Origin: Komagataeibacter sucrofermentans DSM 15973
Lineage (GTDB): Bacteria > Pseudomonadota > Alphaproteobacteria > Acetobacterales > Acetobacteraceae
Reading direction: 5' to 3'
DNA length: 64,000 bases
Assembly (NCBI RefSeq): GCF_040581405.1
Contig: NZ_CP137157.1
Location: 2,788,001-2,852,000 of the forward strand
The notes under the pieces were generated by a model. It was not told the DNA's origin. It did not search any database and saw only the letters and a program-made list of their open reading frames with translations. The position numbers and the translations under genes are program-made. Shown here one piece after another: positions 1 through 9,226 of the stretch. Position 1 is the stretch's first letter. The number at the start of each line of letters is the position of its first letter.

Positions 1-88
1 GTACTTCCCGGGTCCTGTTATATGATCGACCCGCGCGCAAATCCAACCCCACGCACACGCGCGGCGTGCATTTACGCCCCGTGGCCTA

Positions 89-1453
89 TCACGGCATGCG
101 CGGCAGGACAATTTCCGCGCATAATCCGCCCCCCAGCCGGTTGAACAGCCTGAACCGCCCGCCGCCACGCGCCACCTCGCGGCTGACAATGGCCAGTCCC
201 AGCCCCAGCCCGCCCGTGCTGCGCGAGCGCGAACCCTCCACGCGGTAGAACGGCGTGGTGACCCGGTCGAGTTCGGCCTCGGGCAGGCCGGGGCCGTTAT
301 CCTCCACGCGGATGCACAGCGCATCTTCCATCAATGTCAGGCTGACATGGGCGTTGCCGCCATAGTTCACGGCATTGTCAATCAGGTTGCCCACCACGCG
401 CTTGAGGGCCAGCGGGCGCACGATGGCCTGCGCCTGGTCCGGGCCATCATAGGTGACGTCGCGGCCCTGATCGGCCTCGTCATCCACGCGCGTGGCCAGA
501 ATGGAGGCCACATTGACCGAACGCGCGGGCTCGGGGTCCTTCTCGCCCGAAAGGTAGGCCAGCACGCCGGCAATCATGGCCTCCATCTCGGTCACGTCGG
601 CCTCGATCTCCTTCTGCGCGTTCGCATCCTCCAGAAAGCCCGCGCGCAGGCGCAGGCGGGCCAGCGGCGTGCGCAGGTCGTGCGATACGGCGGCCAGCGC
701 CTCGGTGCGGTCAGCAATGAGGCGGTTGATGCGCTCCTGCATGGCGTTGATGGCGCGGGCGAGATAGCGCACCTCACGCGGGCCCTTGTCGGCCAAAGGC
801 ACCCACCGGCCCGACCCCACCGTATCAGCCACGTCGGCCAGCGCGCGCAACGGCATGCTCAGCGCGCGCACCAGCATGCCCGCAGCCCCGATGACCGCCC
901 CCGCAAGAATGGCCGCCGAGACAAGGCCCCGGCGCATATGGTGCGGCTCAAGAATATCGGGGGCGAGAAAGCCCATGTAGCTGCCATCGGGCAGGCGCAG
1001 CGTGCCGCGCACATCCGCCGTGCCCATGATGGTGCCAGACAGGTTGAGCGCATCGCCCTGCAACACCGGCAACGTGCCCGCCAGCCGGTCATGCAGCTTG
1101 CGCAGCGAAGGAGGCTCGACCTTGAGCGTGCCCTGCTGGCCCTGGTTGCGCCAGTCTACCGTCAGATCGCTTGTGGAGAGCATGGCGGCAAGCACCATGC
1201 GCTGCGAGGTTGGCGTTGCCGCCAGCACGCGCGCATCGATCACCAGCCGCTCGCCCACCTGCTCAAGCTGGGCGTCGTCTATGGTGTAGGTCTCGGCTTC
1301 CTCATAGAAAACGGAACTGCCCACGAACACGAGCGCCACCGCCACGAGCAGCACGAACATGACGCGCCCGACCAGCCCGCGCGGCCACAGCGTGATGCGC
1401 CGCGCCACCGCCTGCGGCGCGCGCGCGCCCTGTGCACTCCCCTGCCCCGCCAC
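89..1453 (-). CDS. EnvZ-like sensor histidine kinase
   Basis: A 454-residue inner-membrane sensor kinase that should phosphorylate the response regulator encoded just upstream. Membrane segments lie near residues 31-48 and 176-196 and enclose a periplasmic sensor region of about 125 residues. A HAMP-like linker follows, then the dimerisation box VSHDLRTPL with phospho-acceptor His258, the N box NLIDNAVNYGG, and the ATP-lid motifs DNGPGLP and GLGLGLAI. It starts at a GTG 11 bases after the regulator's stop codon, so the two form an operon. The signal sensed cannot be read from the sequence. Family assignment is secure; a specific orthologue is not claimed. Confidence 0.93.
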   Translation of the reverse strand: MAGQGSAQGARAPQAVARRITLWPRGLVGRVMFVLLVAVALVFVGSSVFYEEAETYTIDDAQLEQVGERLVIDARVLAATPTSQRMVLAAMLSTSDLTVDWRNQGQQGTLKVEPPSLRKLHDRLAGTLPVLQGDALNLSGTIMGTADVRGTLRLPDGSYMGFLAPDILEPHHMRRGLVSAAILAGAVIGAAGMLVRALSMPLRALADVADTVGSGRWVPLADKGPREVRYLARAINAMQERINRLIADRTEALAAVSHDLRTPLARLRLRAGFLEDANAQKEIEADVTEMEAMIAGVLAYLSGEKDPEPARSVNVASILATRVDDEADQGRDVTYDGPDQAQAIVRPLALKRVVGNLIDNAVNYGGNAHVSLTLMEDALCIRVEDNGPGLPEAELDRVTTPFYRVEGSRSRSTGGLGLGLAIVSREVARGGGRFRLFNRLGGGLCAEIVLPRMP

Positions 1454-1464
1454 GGCGCGCGTGC

Positions 1465-2250
1465 TCAGACCCGCTCCACTTCAGCGGTGAAGATGTAGCC
1501 CATGCCGCGCACGGTGCGGATTAGCCCATCCGAATCCGGCCCCAGCTTGCGCCGCAGGCGGCTGACCAACACATCCACGCTGCGGTCGGACACATCGCCC
1601 AGCCGCGTGCGCGACAGTTCGAGCAGCCGGTCACGCCCGATCACGCGCTGCGGGTTGTCAAGAAAGCTGGTGAGCAGGTCATGCTCCGCCCCCGAAATTT
1701 CGACCGCCATGCCCGAGGGATCAGTCAGTTCACGCCGCCGTAGGTCGAGCATCCACCCGCCAAAGCGTACGGTTTCCTTGCGCTGGCGCCCGGCACTGGG
1801 CGTAGTCACGCCGCCGCCGCGCCTGCGCAGCACCGCGCGCACGCGGGCAAGCAGTTCTTTCTGGCCAAAGGGCTTGGGCACGTAGTCATCCGCGCCGAGT
1901 TCGAGGCCCTGCACGCGGTCGAGTTCCTCGCCACGGGCGGAGACGATAATGACCGGCACCTCGGTCAACGGGGCCTCGCCCGGCACCGAGGGGTCAGCCT
2001 GCGTGCGCAGGCTGCGGCACAGATCCAGCCCGTTGGTACCCGGCAGCATCACGTCAAGGATGATGAGGTCGGCCGCCTGCGCCTTGAGCGCATCCCACAT
2101 TTCAGGACCATCCTGCACGCCGCGCACGCGGTAGCCATCGCCCTGCAGGGCGCGGACAATCAGGGTGCGCATGCCGGGGTCATCTTCCACCACGAGGATG
2201 CGGGCGGGCAGATCGGCTGTGGCAGGTGTCTGTGTCATTCTCTTGGCCAT
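1465..2250 (-). CDS. OmpR-family response regulator
   Basis: A 261-residue two-component regulator. The receiver domain covers about residues 16-140, with the acidic pair in VVEDD, the phosphorylation site Asp66 in IILDVMLPG, and the conserved Lys in DDYVPKPFG. A winged-helix DNA-binding domain covers about residues 160-255, with the typical VLVSRLRRKLG and RTVRGMGYIF segments. It is transcribed first, followed by the histidine kinase. Target genes are unknown. The closest named relatives would be OmpR- or PetR-type regulators. Confidence 0.94.
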   Translation of the reverse strand: MAKRMTQTPATADLPARILVVEDDPGMRTLIVRALQGDGYRVRGVQDGPEMWDALKAQAADLIILDVMLPGTNGLDLCRSLRTQADPSVPGEAPLTEVPVIIVSARGEELDRVQGLELGADDYVPKPFGQKELLARVRAVLRRRGGGVTTPSAGRQRKETVRFGGWMLDLRRRELTDPSGMAVEISGAEHDLLTSFLDNPQRVIGRDRLLELSRTRLGDVSDRSVDVLVSRLRRKLGPDSDGLIRTVRGMGYIFTAEVERV

Positions 2251-2366
2251 GTTCCGGTTCTGGGGCAGGCATGATGCCCTTCATGCAACAGCGCCCAGCA
2301 TAGCCAACGCGCGGCATGGGGATAAGGCCATCGTTCATATCATAAAATGTCTGCCCATACGCAAAC

Positions 2367-2400
2367 GGGGCGCCGGATGATCCGACGCCCCGTCCGGGGA
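2367..2400. terminator. GC-rich hairpin, possible terminator
   Basis: The inverted repeat GGGGCGCCGGA/TCCGACGCCCC has a three-base loop and sits between the stop of the TPR gene and the start of the response regulator. It has no long T-run on the minus strand, so it is a weak terminator candidate. Confidence 0.35.
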
Positions 2401-2429
2401 CAAACTTGTAAATAGCCACAAAAAATCAA

Positions 2430-2507
2430 GCGTTTCCGGGCGCTGCCTTTTTGAAAAAAAGGCAGCGTCTTTCAAAGCTTTTACACAAAAGCTTCACCAA
2501 AAACTTC
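2430..2507 (+). repeat. Three-stem palindromic repeat, copy 1
   Basis: Hairpin 1 is GCTGCCTTTTT with its complement (2442-2466). Hairpin 2 is AAGCTTTT/AAAAGCTT (2475-2494). The right arm is CACCAAAAACTTC. The left arm (GCGTTTCCGGGCG) is diverged. It lies 8 bases beyond the stop codon of the TPR gene. Confidence 0.85.
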
Positions 2508-2515
2508 TGTTTTCA

Positions 2516-3772
2516 TCAATGCGCCGCAGGTGCCGCATTCAGCTTGAGCACCCAGAACTGCGCGATGTCACGTGCGCCATTGGTGCCTTCCACGCTGTTG
2601 AACGTGGTGATGGCAGCCGCCTTCTGGCCTGCCGCCGCCTGCGCCAGGCCATAATGCAGGCGACCGATATTGATGTCGGACGGCCCCTTGGCCAGACCCT
2701 GCTGCATCAGCGCCAGACCCTTGTCGGCCTGCCCATACAGCACGTAGTTGTAGCCTGCCGTGAGCATGGCGTTGCCGGTTGCGGCCTGGCTGGCTGCCGT
2801 ATCGAGGTTGGCCTTGGTGCTCTCGGCATTCTGGGCCACCATCGCCTTCAGCTTTTCGCTGCGCGGGGCGGAGGCATCATGCCCGAGCACGCCGCTGGCA
2901 TAACCCTGATTGATGATGTCGAGCGCAAGCTGGGGCAGGCCCGCCTGCATGGCCAGTTCGGTAATGTCCATATACTCGGCCGAGGTCTTGACCAGACCAG
3001 CCTCAAGGCGCACGCGGTCGATATCAAGCCGCAGGCCCGGCGCCATGTTGGGGTTGCTCAGCACGGAATGGACCACCTGCGCCCAGTAATCGGGCTTGGG
3101 GTAGTAGGTGGCGAGCATGACGTAGGTCTTGGTCAGCGCCGCGTTGTCCTTCAGCTGCGCCTGGCAGGCGGCCAGAAGCTGGAGCTGGTTCTCGGTGGGC
3201 TTGCCACCGGCCTTGATGGCGGCATCGATTTGGCCCTGCTGCACGCGGGCCGCATTGGCGAAATCATGCTGCAGGTAATAGGCCTGGATCAGGATGGTCA
3301 GCATCTGCGGGTTCTTGCCACCCGCCTTGATGTATTTCTCGCTCACCGTAACGGCGGTGGGGTAATCCTTGGCGGTAAAGGCCATGCTGCCTTCAGCCAG
3401 CGCCATCTGCTCCTTGGTGGCGGCAGGCGTGCGTGGGGAGGCGATCAGCTTGTCATAGGCCGAGATCGCGGCAGGCACGTTGCCCGACTGGGCAGCCACG
3501 GCGGCGCGCATCTGGGCAATGGTATAAGATTCGTAATCGGACTTGCCGCTCACGGCGTCCGCTTCGTCCACCTCGGTCATGGCCTGCGGGTATTTCTTGG
3601 CGGCAAGGTCGGTCTGGGCCTTCTGCAGCGCCATGCCCACCTTCTGGCCAAGCTGGTCAGCCGCGTGCGCACCATGCATGGGCAGGACGCCCGCCACCGG
3701 CAGCGCCATCATGACCCCGGCCAGCAGGCGGCCACGCAGCCGGAACAGCGATTTGGATGTGATGTTTTTCAA
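2516..3772 (-). CDS. Secreted TPR-repeat protein
   Basis: 418 residues. The N-terminal signal peptide has a basic start, a hydrophobic core LLAGVMMALPVAGVLPM and likely cleavage after AHA. The rest is almost entirely alpha-helical, with tetratricopeptide-like units such as AKKYPQAMTEVDEADAV and YGQADKGLALMQQGLAKGP. It should sit in the periplasm as a protein-binding scaffold. It follows the ExbB-like gene on the same strand and probably closes an operon with it and the TonB-like stub, so a role with that energised envelope complex is an inference. I do not recognise a characterised family beyond TPR. Confidence 0.8.
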   Translation of the reverse strand: MKNITSKSLFRLRGRLLAGVMMALPVAGVLPMHGAHAADQLGQKVGMALQKAQTDLAAKKYPQAMTEVDEADAVSGKSDYESYTIAQMRAAVAAQSGNVPAAISAYDKLIASPRTPAATKEQMALAEGSMAFTAKDYPTAVTVSEKYIKAGGKNPQMLTILIQAYYLQHDFANAARVQQGQIDAAIKAGGKPTENQLQLLAACQAQLKDNAALTKTYVMLATYYPKPDYWAQVVHSVLSNPNMAPGLRLDIDRVRLEAGLVKTSAEYMDITELAMQAGLPQLALDIINQGYASGVLGHDASAPRSEKLKAMVAQNAESTKANLDTAASQAATGNAMLTAGYNYVLYGQADKGLALMQQGLAKGPSDINIGRLHYGLAQAAAGQKAAAITTFNSVEGTNGARDIAQFWVLKLNAAPAAH

Positions 3773-3936
3773 CTGTGATGTCCTTCCATGAACGGGTCAT
3801 GGCCCGAATGATCGGCCAGGGCATCACGATGGACCCGTCCGGCCCATCATTCAATCCGCCCCCGACCGCTGGCGCGGCAGCTCAAGGGAGCCGCCGCGCC
3901 GTGACGTTGAAATCAGGTTACGCGCGGATGGCAGGC

Positions 3937-4704
3937 TTATTCCGACGGTTCGTGCGTTTCATGGCGGTAGCCGCCGATCAGGATGGACTGCACGTCAGCC
4001 GCGAAGTTGCGCACTTCATCCAGCGCGCCCTTGTTGCGACGGACCAGCATGTTGTAGCCCAGCACCGCAGGCACGGCGGTGCCCAGGCCAATGGCGGTCA
4101 TGATGAGCGATTCACCCACGGGGCCTGCAACCTTGTCGATCGAGGCCTGACCCGCGATGCCGATGGCCGTCAGCGCGTGATAGATGCCCCACACCGTGCC
4201 GAACAGCCCCACGAACGGCGAGGTCGAGCCCACGGTGCCAAGGAAGGCAAGGCCACCCTGCAGGCGGTTCTGGATGAAGTCCACCGAGCGCTGGATGGAC
4301 ATGGTGGTCCAGGAATACAGGTCGATCGTCTCCTGCATCGTACCTTCGTGGTGCTCGGCGGCGGTGATGCCGGTATCGGCGATGTAGCGGAAGGGCGATG
4401 CGGTATCGAGCTGGGCAGCGCCTTCCTTGATGTCATGGGCCTGCCAGAACTTGGCCTTCACTTCCTTGGCGGCCTTCATCATGCGGGCCTGCTCGAGGAA
4501 TTTGGTGATCATGATGTACCAGGTCCCGACAGACATCACGACCATGATGATGAGCACGGTGCGGGCGATGAAGTCACCATTCGACCACAGCGCGCCCAGG
4601 CCGTAGGGATTATCGGCGGCTGCGGCGGGCGTGGCGTAGGCCAGTGCCGAAAAGGCGGTCAGCAGCGCGGCCGCCATGACTGGTTTACGATGCTGTCGGG
4701 TCAT
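3937..4704 (-). CDS. exbB: MotA/TolQ/ExbB proton channel family protein
   Basis: A 255-residue inner-membrane protein. The N-terminus has an Ala-rich leader ending near AAAA. A first membrane segment (ARTVLIIMVVMSVGTWYIM) is followed by a cytoplasmic loop and the conserved ExbB/TolQ block GSTSPFVGLFGTVWGI, then a third segment TAIGLGTAVPAVLGYNM. ExbB proteins form the pentameric proton channel that energises TonB-dependent outer-membrane transport. The start codon follows GAGGTAA. No ExbD follows, which is unusual. The neighbouring gene encodes a TonB-like N-terminus. Confidence 0.9.
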   Translation of the reverse strand: MTRQHRKPVMAAALLTAFSALAYATPAAAADNPYGLGALWSNGDFIARTVLIIMVVMSVGTWYIMITKFLEQARMMKAAKEVKAKFWQAHDIKEGAAQLDTASPFRYIADTGITAAEHHEGTMQETIDLYSWTTMSIQRSVDFIQNRLQGGLAFLGTVGSTSPFVGLFGTVWGIYHALTAIGIAGQASIDKVAGPVGESLIMTAIGLGTAVPAVLGYNMLVRRNKGALDEVRNFAADVQSILIGGYRHETHEPSE

Positions 4705-4812
4705 TTACCTCAAATCCTCTGACGAATAGGGCCATACTTCTGGCCCGCAACACATTTCATGACTGTTATCTGACCAGTCCGGACGCTGAAAATCAATCCA
4801 CCTGTATCGTTT

Positions 4813-5142
4813 TCAGAACAATTCCGGCTCACGGACCCTGTTATCACGCCCGATCACCGGGGCGGGAATGACCGGAACCACCGGCGCGACCATGACCGGG
4901 CGCACGGGCGGCGGCGCGGGCGGCACCGGCGGTGGCGGCTCGGGAATGATGCGGATCGCGAGTGGCGGCAGGGGGCGGTATGGCTCGGGAAACATGGGCT
5001 TTGCCTTGGGCCGCAGCCCGTAAGCCAGCGCCGACACGACAACGACATGGACCAGCACGATCACCCCCGCCACGCGCAGGTAGGGCGTGCGCCGTCGCTG
5101 CTTGGCGGCATAATCCTCTCCCATGACTTCGTCAGACCACAT
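4813..5142 (-). CDS. TonB-like membrane-anchored proline-rich protein lacking the C-terminal domain
   Basis: 109 residues. A short basic cytoplasmic N-terminus is followed by one membrane segment (VAGVIVLVHVVVVSALAYGL) and a Pro/Val-rich stretch (PEPPPPVPPAPPPV), the architecture of a TonB N-terminal half. It stops after VREPELF without the TonB C-terminal domain that contacts the TonB box of receptors. I see no continuation in other frames before the ExbB gene 109 bases away, so this looks like a genuinely short protein rather than a recent frameshift. The start ATG follows AGGAG at 5 bases. It precedes the ExbB-like gene on the same strand. Confidence 0.65.
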   Translation of the reverse strand: MWSDEVMGEDYAAKQRRRTPYLRVAGVIVLVHVVVVSALAYGLRPKAKPMFPEPYRPLPPLAIRIIPEPPPPVPPAPPPVRPVMVAPVVPVIPAPVIGRDNRVREPELF

Positions 5143-5305
5143 GCCGCTCCTGTCCAGCCCCTGCGCGGCAACCCGCGCGGGCGCCTGCTGTTCAAATTGC
5201 CCTGAGCGGAATTGGGCGTGCTCGGGGGCGCTGTGTCAAGCATCATATGACACAGATTCGAAACAATTTTCTCTTGGCAGAACAATGCCCCAGCACCCAT
5301 GGCAT

Positions 5306-5336
5306 GAAAAAACCCCGTGGCCTGAGCCACGGGGTT
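5306..5336 (-). terminator. Rho-independent terminator of prfB
   Basis: Read on the minus strand, a 9-bp stem CCCCGTGGC/GCCACGGGG with loop TCAG is followed directly by six T residues. It lies 28 bases beyond the prfB stop codon. Confidence 0.9.
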
Positions 5337-5363
5337 GCCTGCCTGCACGCCCCGGTTGCGGCG

Positions 5364-6495
5364 TTACTGCGCCTGAGCGCTTGCTTCCGAGCGGGTAGCC
5401 CCCACGCGGGCGGCAAGGGCGGCTGCCATGAAGTCATCGATGTCACCATCCAGAATCGCACCCGGGTTGGTTTTCTCGACGTTGGTGCGCAGGTCCTTGA
5501 CCAGCTGGTAAGGGGCCAGCACGTAGGAGCGGATCTGGTGCCCCCAGCCGATATCGGTCTTGCTGGCCTCGGTCTGGGCGGCGGCGGCCTCGCGGCGCTG
5601 GAGTTCCTGCTCGTACATCCGCGCCTTGAGCATGGTCATGGCGGTGGCGCGGTTGCGGTGCTGCGAGCGGTCGGTCTGGCACGCCACCACGATGCCGGTG
5701 GGGATGTGCGTGATGCGGATGGCCGATTCCGTCTTGTTGACGTGCTGCCCACCCGCGCCCGAGGCGCGGAAGGTATCGACACGCAGGTCGGCCTCGTTGA
5801 TCTCGATCTCGATCGAGTCATCGACCACCGGATACACCCACACGGAGGCAAACGAGGTCTGCCGCCTTGCCGCCGCATCGAACGGCGAGATGCGGACCAG
5901 CCGGTGCACGCCCGCCTCGGTCTTGAGCCAGCCATAGGCGTTGGGGCCGGTCACCTGGATGGTGGCGGACTTGATGCCGGCCTGCTCGCCCTCCGAGCTT
6001 TCCATCATGGTCACCTTGTAGCCATGCTGCTCGGCCCAGCGGGTGTACATGCGCAGCAGCATCTCGGCCCAGTCCTGCGCCTCGGTGCCGCCCGCGCCCG
6101 CATTGACCTCAAGGTAGCAGTCATTGCTGTCGGCCTCGCCCGAGAGCAGGCTTTCGGTCTCGCGGCGCTTGGCTTCCTCGGCCAGGGCGCGCAGGTTGCC
6201 GAGCGCCTCGGCCACCACGGCCTCGTCGCCTTCCATCTCGGCCAGCTCAACGAGTTCGATCGTATCGTTTACATCGGCTTCAAGCCGCTGCACGCCCTCG
6301 ATCTGGCCAGCGAGCATGGTGCGCTCGCGCATGAGTTTCTGCGCTGCGTCCGAATCGTTCCACAGGTCGGGATCTTCGGCCCGGTTGTTCAGTTCCGCGA
6401 GGCGGTCGATTGCGACATCCCAGTCAAAGATGCCTCCTCAGCAGCGCCACCGACTGCTTGATCTGGTCGTTCAGGGCCTCTGTCTCGGCAGACAT
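5364..6495 (-). CDS. prfB: Peptide chain release factor 2, expressed by programmed +1 frameshift
   Basis: Recognises UGA and UAA stop codons and releases the finished peptide. Reading begins at the ATG at 6495 and runs 23 codons ([10 protein letters not shown]...LLRRHL) to an in-frame TGA at 6424-6426. Slipping forward one base after CTT continues as [12 protein letters not shown] and gives about 376 residues. The SPF specificity motif ([10 protein letters not shown]) and the catalytic GGQ loop ([13 protein letters not shown]) are both intact. The coordinates span both frames. It lies 67 bases downstream of the PBP1A gene on the same strand, an order common in Alphaproteobacteria. Confidence 0.97.
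6423..6438 (-). promoter_or_regulatory. prfB: Programmed +1 frameshift signal in prfB
   Basis: On the minus strand the sequence is AGGAGGCATCTTTGAC. A Shine-Dalgarno-like AGGAGG lies just before the slippery CTT codon, followed by a TGA stop and C. This is the classical RF2 autoregulatory signal: when RF2 is scarce the ribosome pauses at TGA and slips into the +1 frame. Confidence 0.96.
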
Positions 6496-6562
6496 GGGCT
6501 TGCTCCTTGGTCAACGGTCAACAGTGCGGGCGTGCGCATGTCACGCCCGGCCATAAACGGCG

Positions 6563-9127
6563 TCAATACAGCCCGCCCATGCCAATGTCACCCCCGGAAG
6601 GCTGCGTGGCGGGTGCTGCCGCAGGCGCCGCAGGGTGGCCTGCCGATGTCGTGCCATCAGGCAGGGCGGTGGGGCTGGCGGGCATCGTGGCCATGTCGTT
6701 CTCGGAATCGGGCATGTTCTCGGCCCCCGTATCCGCCGCCGTCAGGGCCATGCCGGAACCTGCGCCAAGATCCACGCTCTCACCGGGCACCTGGCCGGGC
6801 TTGAATGCATCGATTGCGACTCCCATGCCGGTATCATAGCGTGCAAGCTGCACACCATCAGGCACGCGGAAGTCAAGGCGCGGGCGGGTGGCGAGGGCCG
6901 CCTTCATCACCTGATTCCAGATCGGGCCTGCAATCACGCCGCCGGTCTCGTTCTTGCCCAGCGACTGCGGCGTGTCGAACCCGATCCACACCACCGTGAC
7001 CAGATCGGGCGAGAAGCCCGCGAACCACGCATCATTGAAGTCCTGGCTGGTGCCGGTCTTGCCCGCGATGGGCCGGTCGATGCCCGCGCCCGCGCGCACG
7101 CCCGTGCCCCGGCGCACCACATCCTGCATCATGGCCACGATCTGGGCCGCGCTGGTGGCGGAGACGACCTGCGGGCGCGTATCGGCCACCTGCGGGCCAT
7201 CGGCTGGCGTGCTGCCGGGCTGCCACGCAACCCCTTCGGGCCGCCACACCACGTTGCCGTTGCGGTCCTTGATGTCATCGATCAGGGAAGGTGTTACCAG
7301 CCTGCCGCCATTGGCGATGGTGGCGTAAGCGCCAGCCTCCTTCATGACGGTGGTCTCGACCGCGCCGAGGGCCGCGGGCAGCACCAGCGGCATGGAACGC
7401 ACGAGGCCAAGCCCCTGCGCGAGGCTGGCCACCGGCTTCATGCCGATCTGGGCGGCAAGGCGGATGGTGACGAGATTGCGCGATTCGCGCAGCGCATCAT
7501 GCAGGGTCGTGGGGCCCCAGAAATCCTTCTCGTAATTGTTGGGGTGCCACTCGCCGTAGCTGACCGGGGAATCATCGAATTTCTGCGAAGGCGAGATCCC
7601 CTGCTCCATCGCCGCCAGATAGACGAACGGCTTGAACGAGGACCCCGGCTGGCGCGCCGCCTGAATGGCGCGGTTGAACTGCGATTCGCGGAACGACCAG
7701 CCCCCCACCATGGCCAGCACGCGCCCGGTGCGCACATCGATGGTGGCAAGCGCCCCTTCCACGCGCGGCACCTGGCGGATGGCAACGCCGCTGCCATCGG
7801 CCTGCGGCTCGATCAGCACGACGTCGCCGGCCTGCACGCCCTTGCCGGTGCGCATCCACGTCATGTCACGCGCCAGCACCGTGCCGGTATGGGGCATGAC
7901 GGGATCGCGCCCCTCAAGCCAGCCGACCCGGCCCGTGGCGGCCGACAGCACCACGGCCATCCGCCACTGCTCCAGCATGGCGGCGGGCGGTGTCACGTGC
8001 GCCAGCGCATTGGCCCAGTCGCCCGCCACGTCCGCCGCCCCGACATGCGCGAACGCGCCCCGCCAGCCGCCATGGGCGCGGTCATAGCGCAGCAGCCCCT
8101 CGCGCAAGGCGCCGGTGGCCACCTGCTGCAGGTGCGAATCCAGCGAGGTATGGACCGAAAGCCCGCCCTCCATGGTGGTGCCGATGCCGTAGCGCTCGAT
8201 CAGTTCGCGGCGCACTTCCTCGGCAAACCATTCCGAGCCGGGCACGGGGCCGGGGCGGGTGAAGTTGGCGGGCACGAGGGGTTCAAGCTGGGCCGCGCGC
8301 GCCTCCTCGGGCGTAATCACCTTGAGGTCGGCCATGCGGTCGAGCACCCAGTTGCGCCGGTTGGTCGCCGCCTGCACGTAACGGTGCGGGTTGTAGTTGG
8401 TGGGCGATTTGGGCAGCGCGCCGAGGAAGGCGGCCTCGGCATTGTCAAGCTGGTCGAGCGGCTTGTTGAAATAGGTCTGGGCGGCGGCACCGATGCCGTA
8501 CGCGCCCTCGCCCAGATAGATCTCGTTGAGGTAGATCTCGAGGATCTGCTCCTTGCTCAGCGTCTGCTCAAGGCGCATGGCCAGCAGCGCTTCCTTGATC
8601 TTGCGGTCGATCGACACCGCATTCGACCCCAGCAGCATGATGCGCGCGACCTGCTGCGTGATGGTCGAGGCCCCGATGGGGCGGTGCTTGGTGCCGTGCA
8701 TCATCATGTCGGTGATGCCGGCACGCAGGATGGCCAGCGGGTCGACGCCGCCATGGCTGAAGAATTTCTGGTCCTCGGCAGCCAGGAAGGCGCTGCGCAC
8801 GCGCTCGGGTATGGCGCTGTAGGGCACGAAGATGCGCCGCTCGGCGGCAAGCTCGGCCATCACCTGGTCATCACCGGAATACAGGCGGCTCATGACGGGG
8901 GGCTGGTAGGTGCGCAGGCCATCGACCGTGGGCAGGCCCTCGCTCAGGCGCTCATATTCGTACCAGCCCACAATGCCTGCGCCGCCACCACCCAGCAGCA
9001 GCACCGCCAGCGTGGTGCCCGCCAGCCAGCGCACCATGCGGTAGCGCGGGCGGCGCGGGCCACCCCCACCGGGGCGGGAGGGTCCATCCATCCGGCCATC
9101 GCGGCCTGATCCGTCAGCAAGCGTCAT
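6563..9127 (-). CDS. mrcA: Penicillin-binding protein 1A, bifunctional transglycosylase/transpeptidase
   Basis: 854 residues. It polymerises and cross-links peptidoglycan at the outer face of the inner membrane. A Pro/Gly/Arg-rich cytoplasmic tail precedes one membrane anchor (WLAGTTLAVLLLGGGGAGIV). The GT51 domain follows with EDQKFFSHGG (catalytic Glu) and GASTITQQVAR. The transpeptidase domain carries all three motifs: SSFK, SRN and KTG (in GKTGTS). An OB-like insertion lies between the domains. The C-terminus is an Ala/Pro/Thr-rich disordered tail of about 60 residues. It is followed by prfB on the same strand. Confidence 0.96.
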   Translation of the reverse strand: MTLADGSGRDGRMDGPSRPGGGGPRRPRYRMVRWLAGTTLAVLLLGGGGAGIVGWYEYERLSEGLPTVDGLRTYQPPVMSRLYSGDDQVMAELAAERRIFVPYSAIPERVRSAFLAAEDQKFFSHGGVDPLAILRAGITDMMMHGTKHRPIGASTITQQVARIMLLGSNAVSIDRKIKEALLAMRLEQTLSKEQILEIYLNEIYLGEGAYGIGAAAQTYFNKPLDQLDNAEAAFLGALPKSPTNYNPHRYVQAATNRRNWVLDRMADLKVITPEEARAAQLEPLVPANFTRPGPVPGSEWFAEEVRRELIERYGIGTTMEGGLSVHTSLDSHLQQVATGALREGLLRYDRAHGGWRGAFAHVGAADVAGDWANALAHVTPPAAMLEQWRMAVVLSAATGRVGWLEGRDPVMPHTGTVLARDMTWMRTGKGVQAGDVVLIEPQADGSGVAIRQVPRVEGALATIDVRTGRVLAMVGGWSFRESQFNRAIQAARQPGSSFKPFVYLAAMEQGISPSQKFDDSPVSYGEWHPNNYEKDFWGPTTLHDALRESRNLVTIRLAAQIGMKPVASLAQGLGLVRSMPLVLPAALGAVETTVMKEAGAYATIANGGRLVTPSLIDDIKDRNGNVVWRPEGVAWQPGSTPADGPQVADTRPQVVSATSAAQIVAMMQDVVRRGTGVRAGAGIDRPIAGKTGTSQDFNDAWFAGFSPDLVTVVWIGFDTPQSLGKNETGGVIAGPIWNQVMKAALATRPRLDFRVPDGVQLARYDTGMGVAIDAFKPGQVPGESVDLGAGSGMALTAADTGAENMPDSENDMATMPASPTALPDGTTSAGHPAAPAAAPATQPSGGDIGMGGLY

Positions 9128-9226
9128 CCGGTGTCCAATAAGGAGAGAAAGGGGCTGTTCTGTGTCGTAAGGCCCCTGTCTAGCATTGTCCCGCGCTGCC
9201 GTCGCCCCCGATCCGCCCCGGTCCGT

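Noticed and set aside
4705-4812. Frameshifted C-terminal half of TonB downstream of the stub
   Set aside because: The 108 bases before the ExbB start encode no TonB C-terminal motif in any frame.
6635-9109. Plus-strand open frame of about 824 codons opposite the PBP1A gene
   Set aside because: Shadow frame of a gene with intact catalytic motifs; composition typical of GC-rich antisense.
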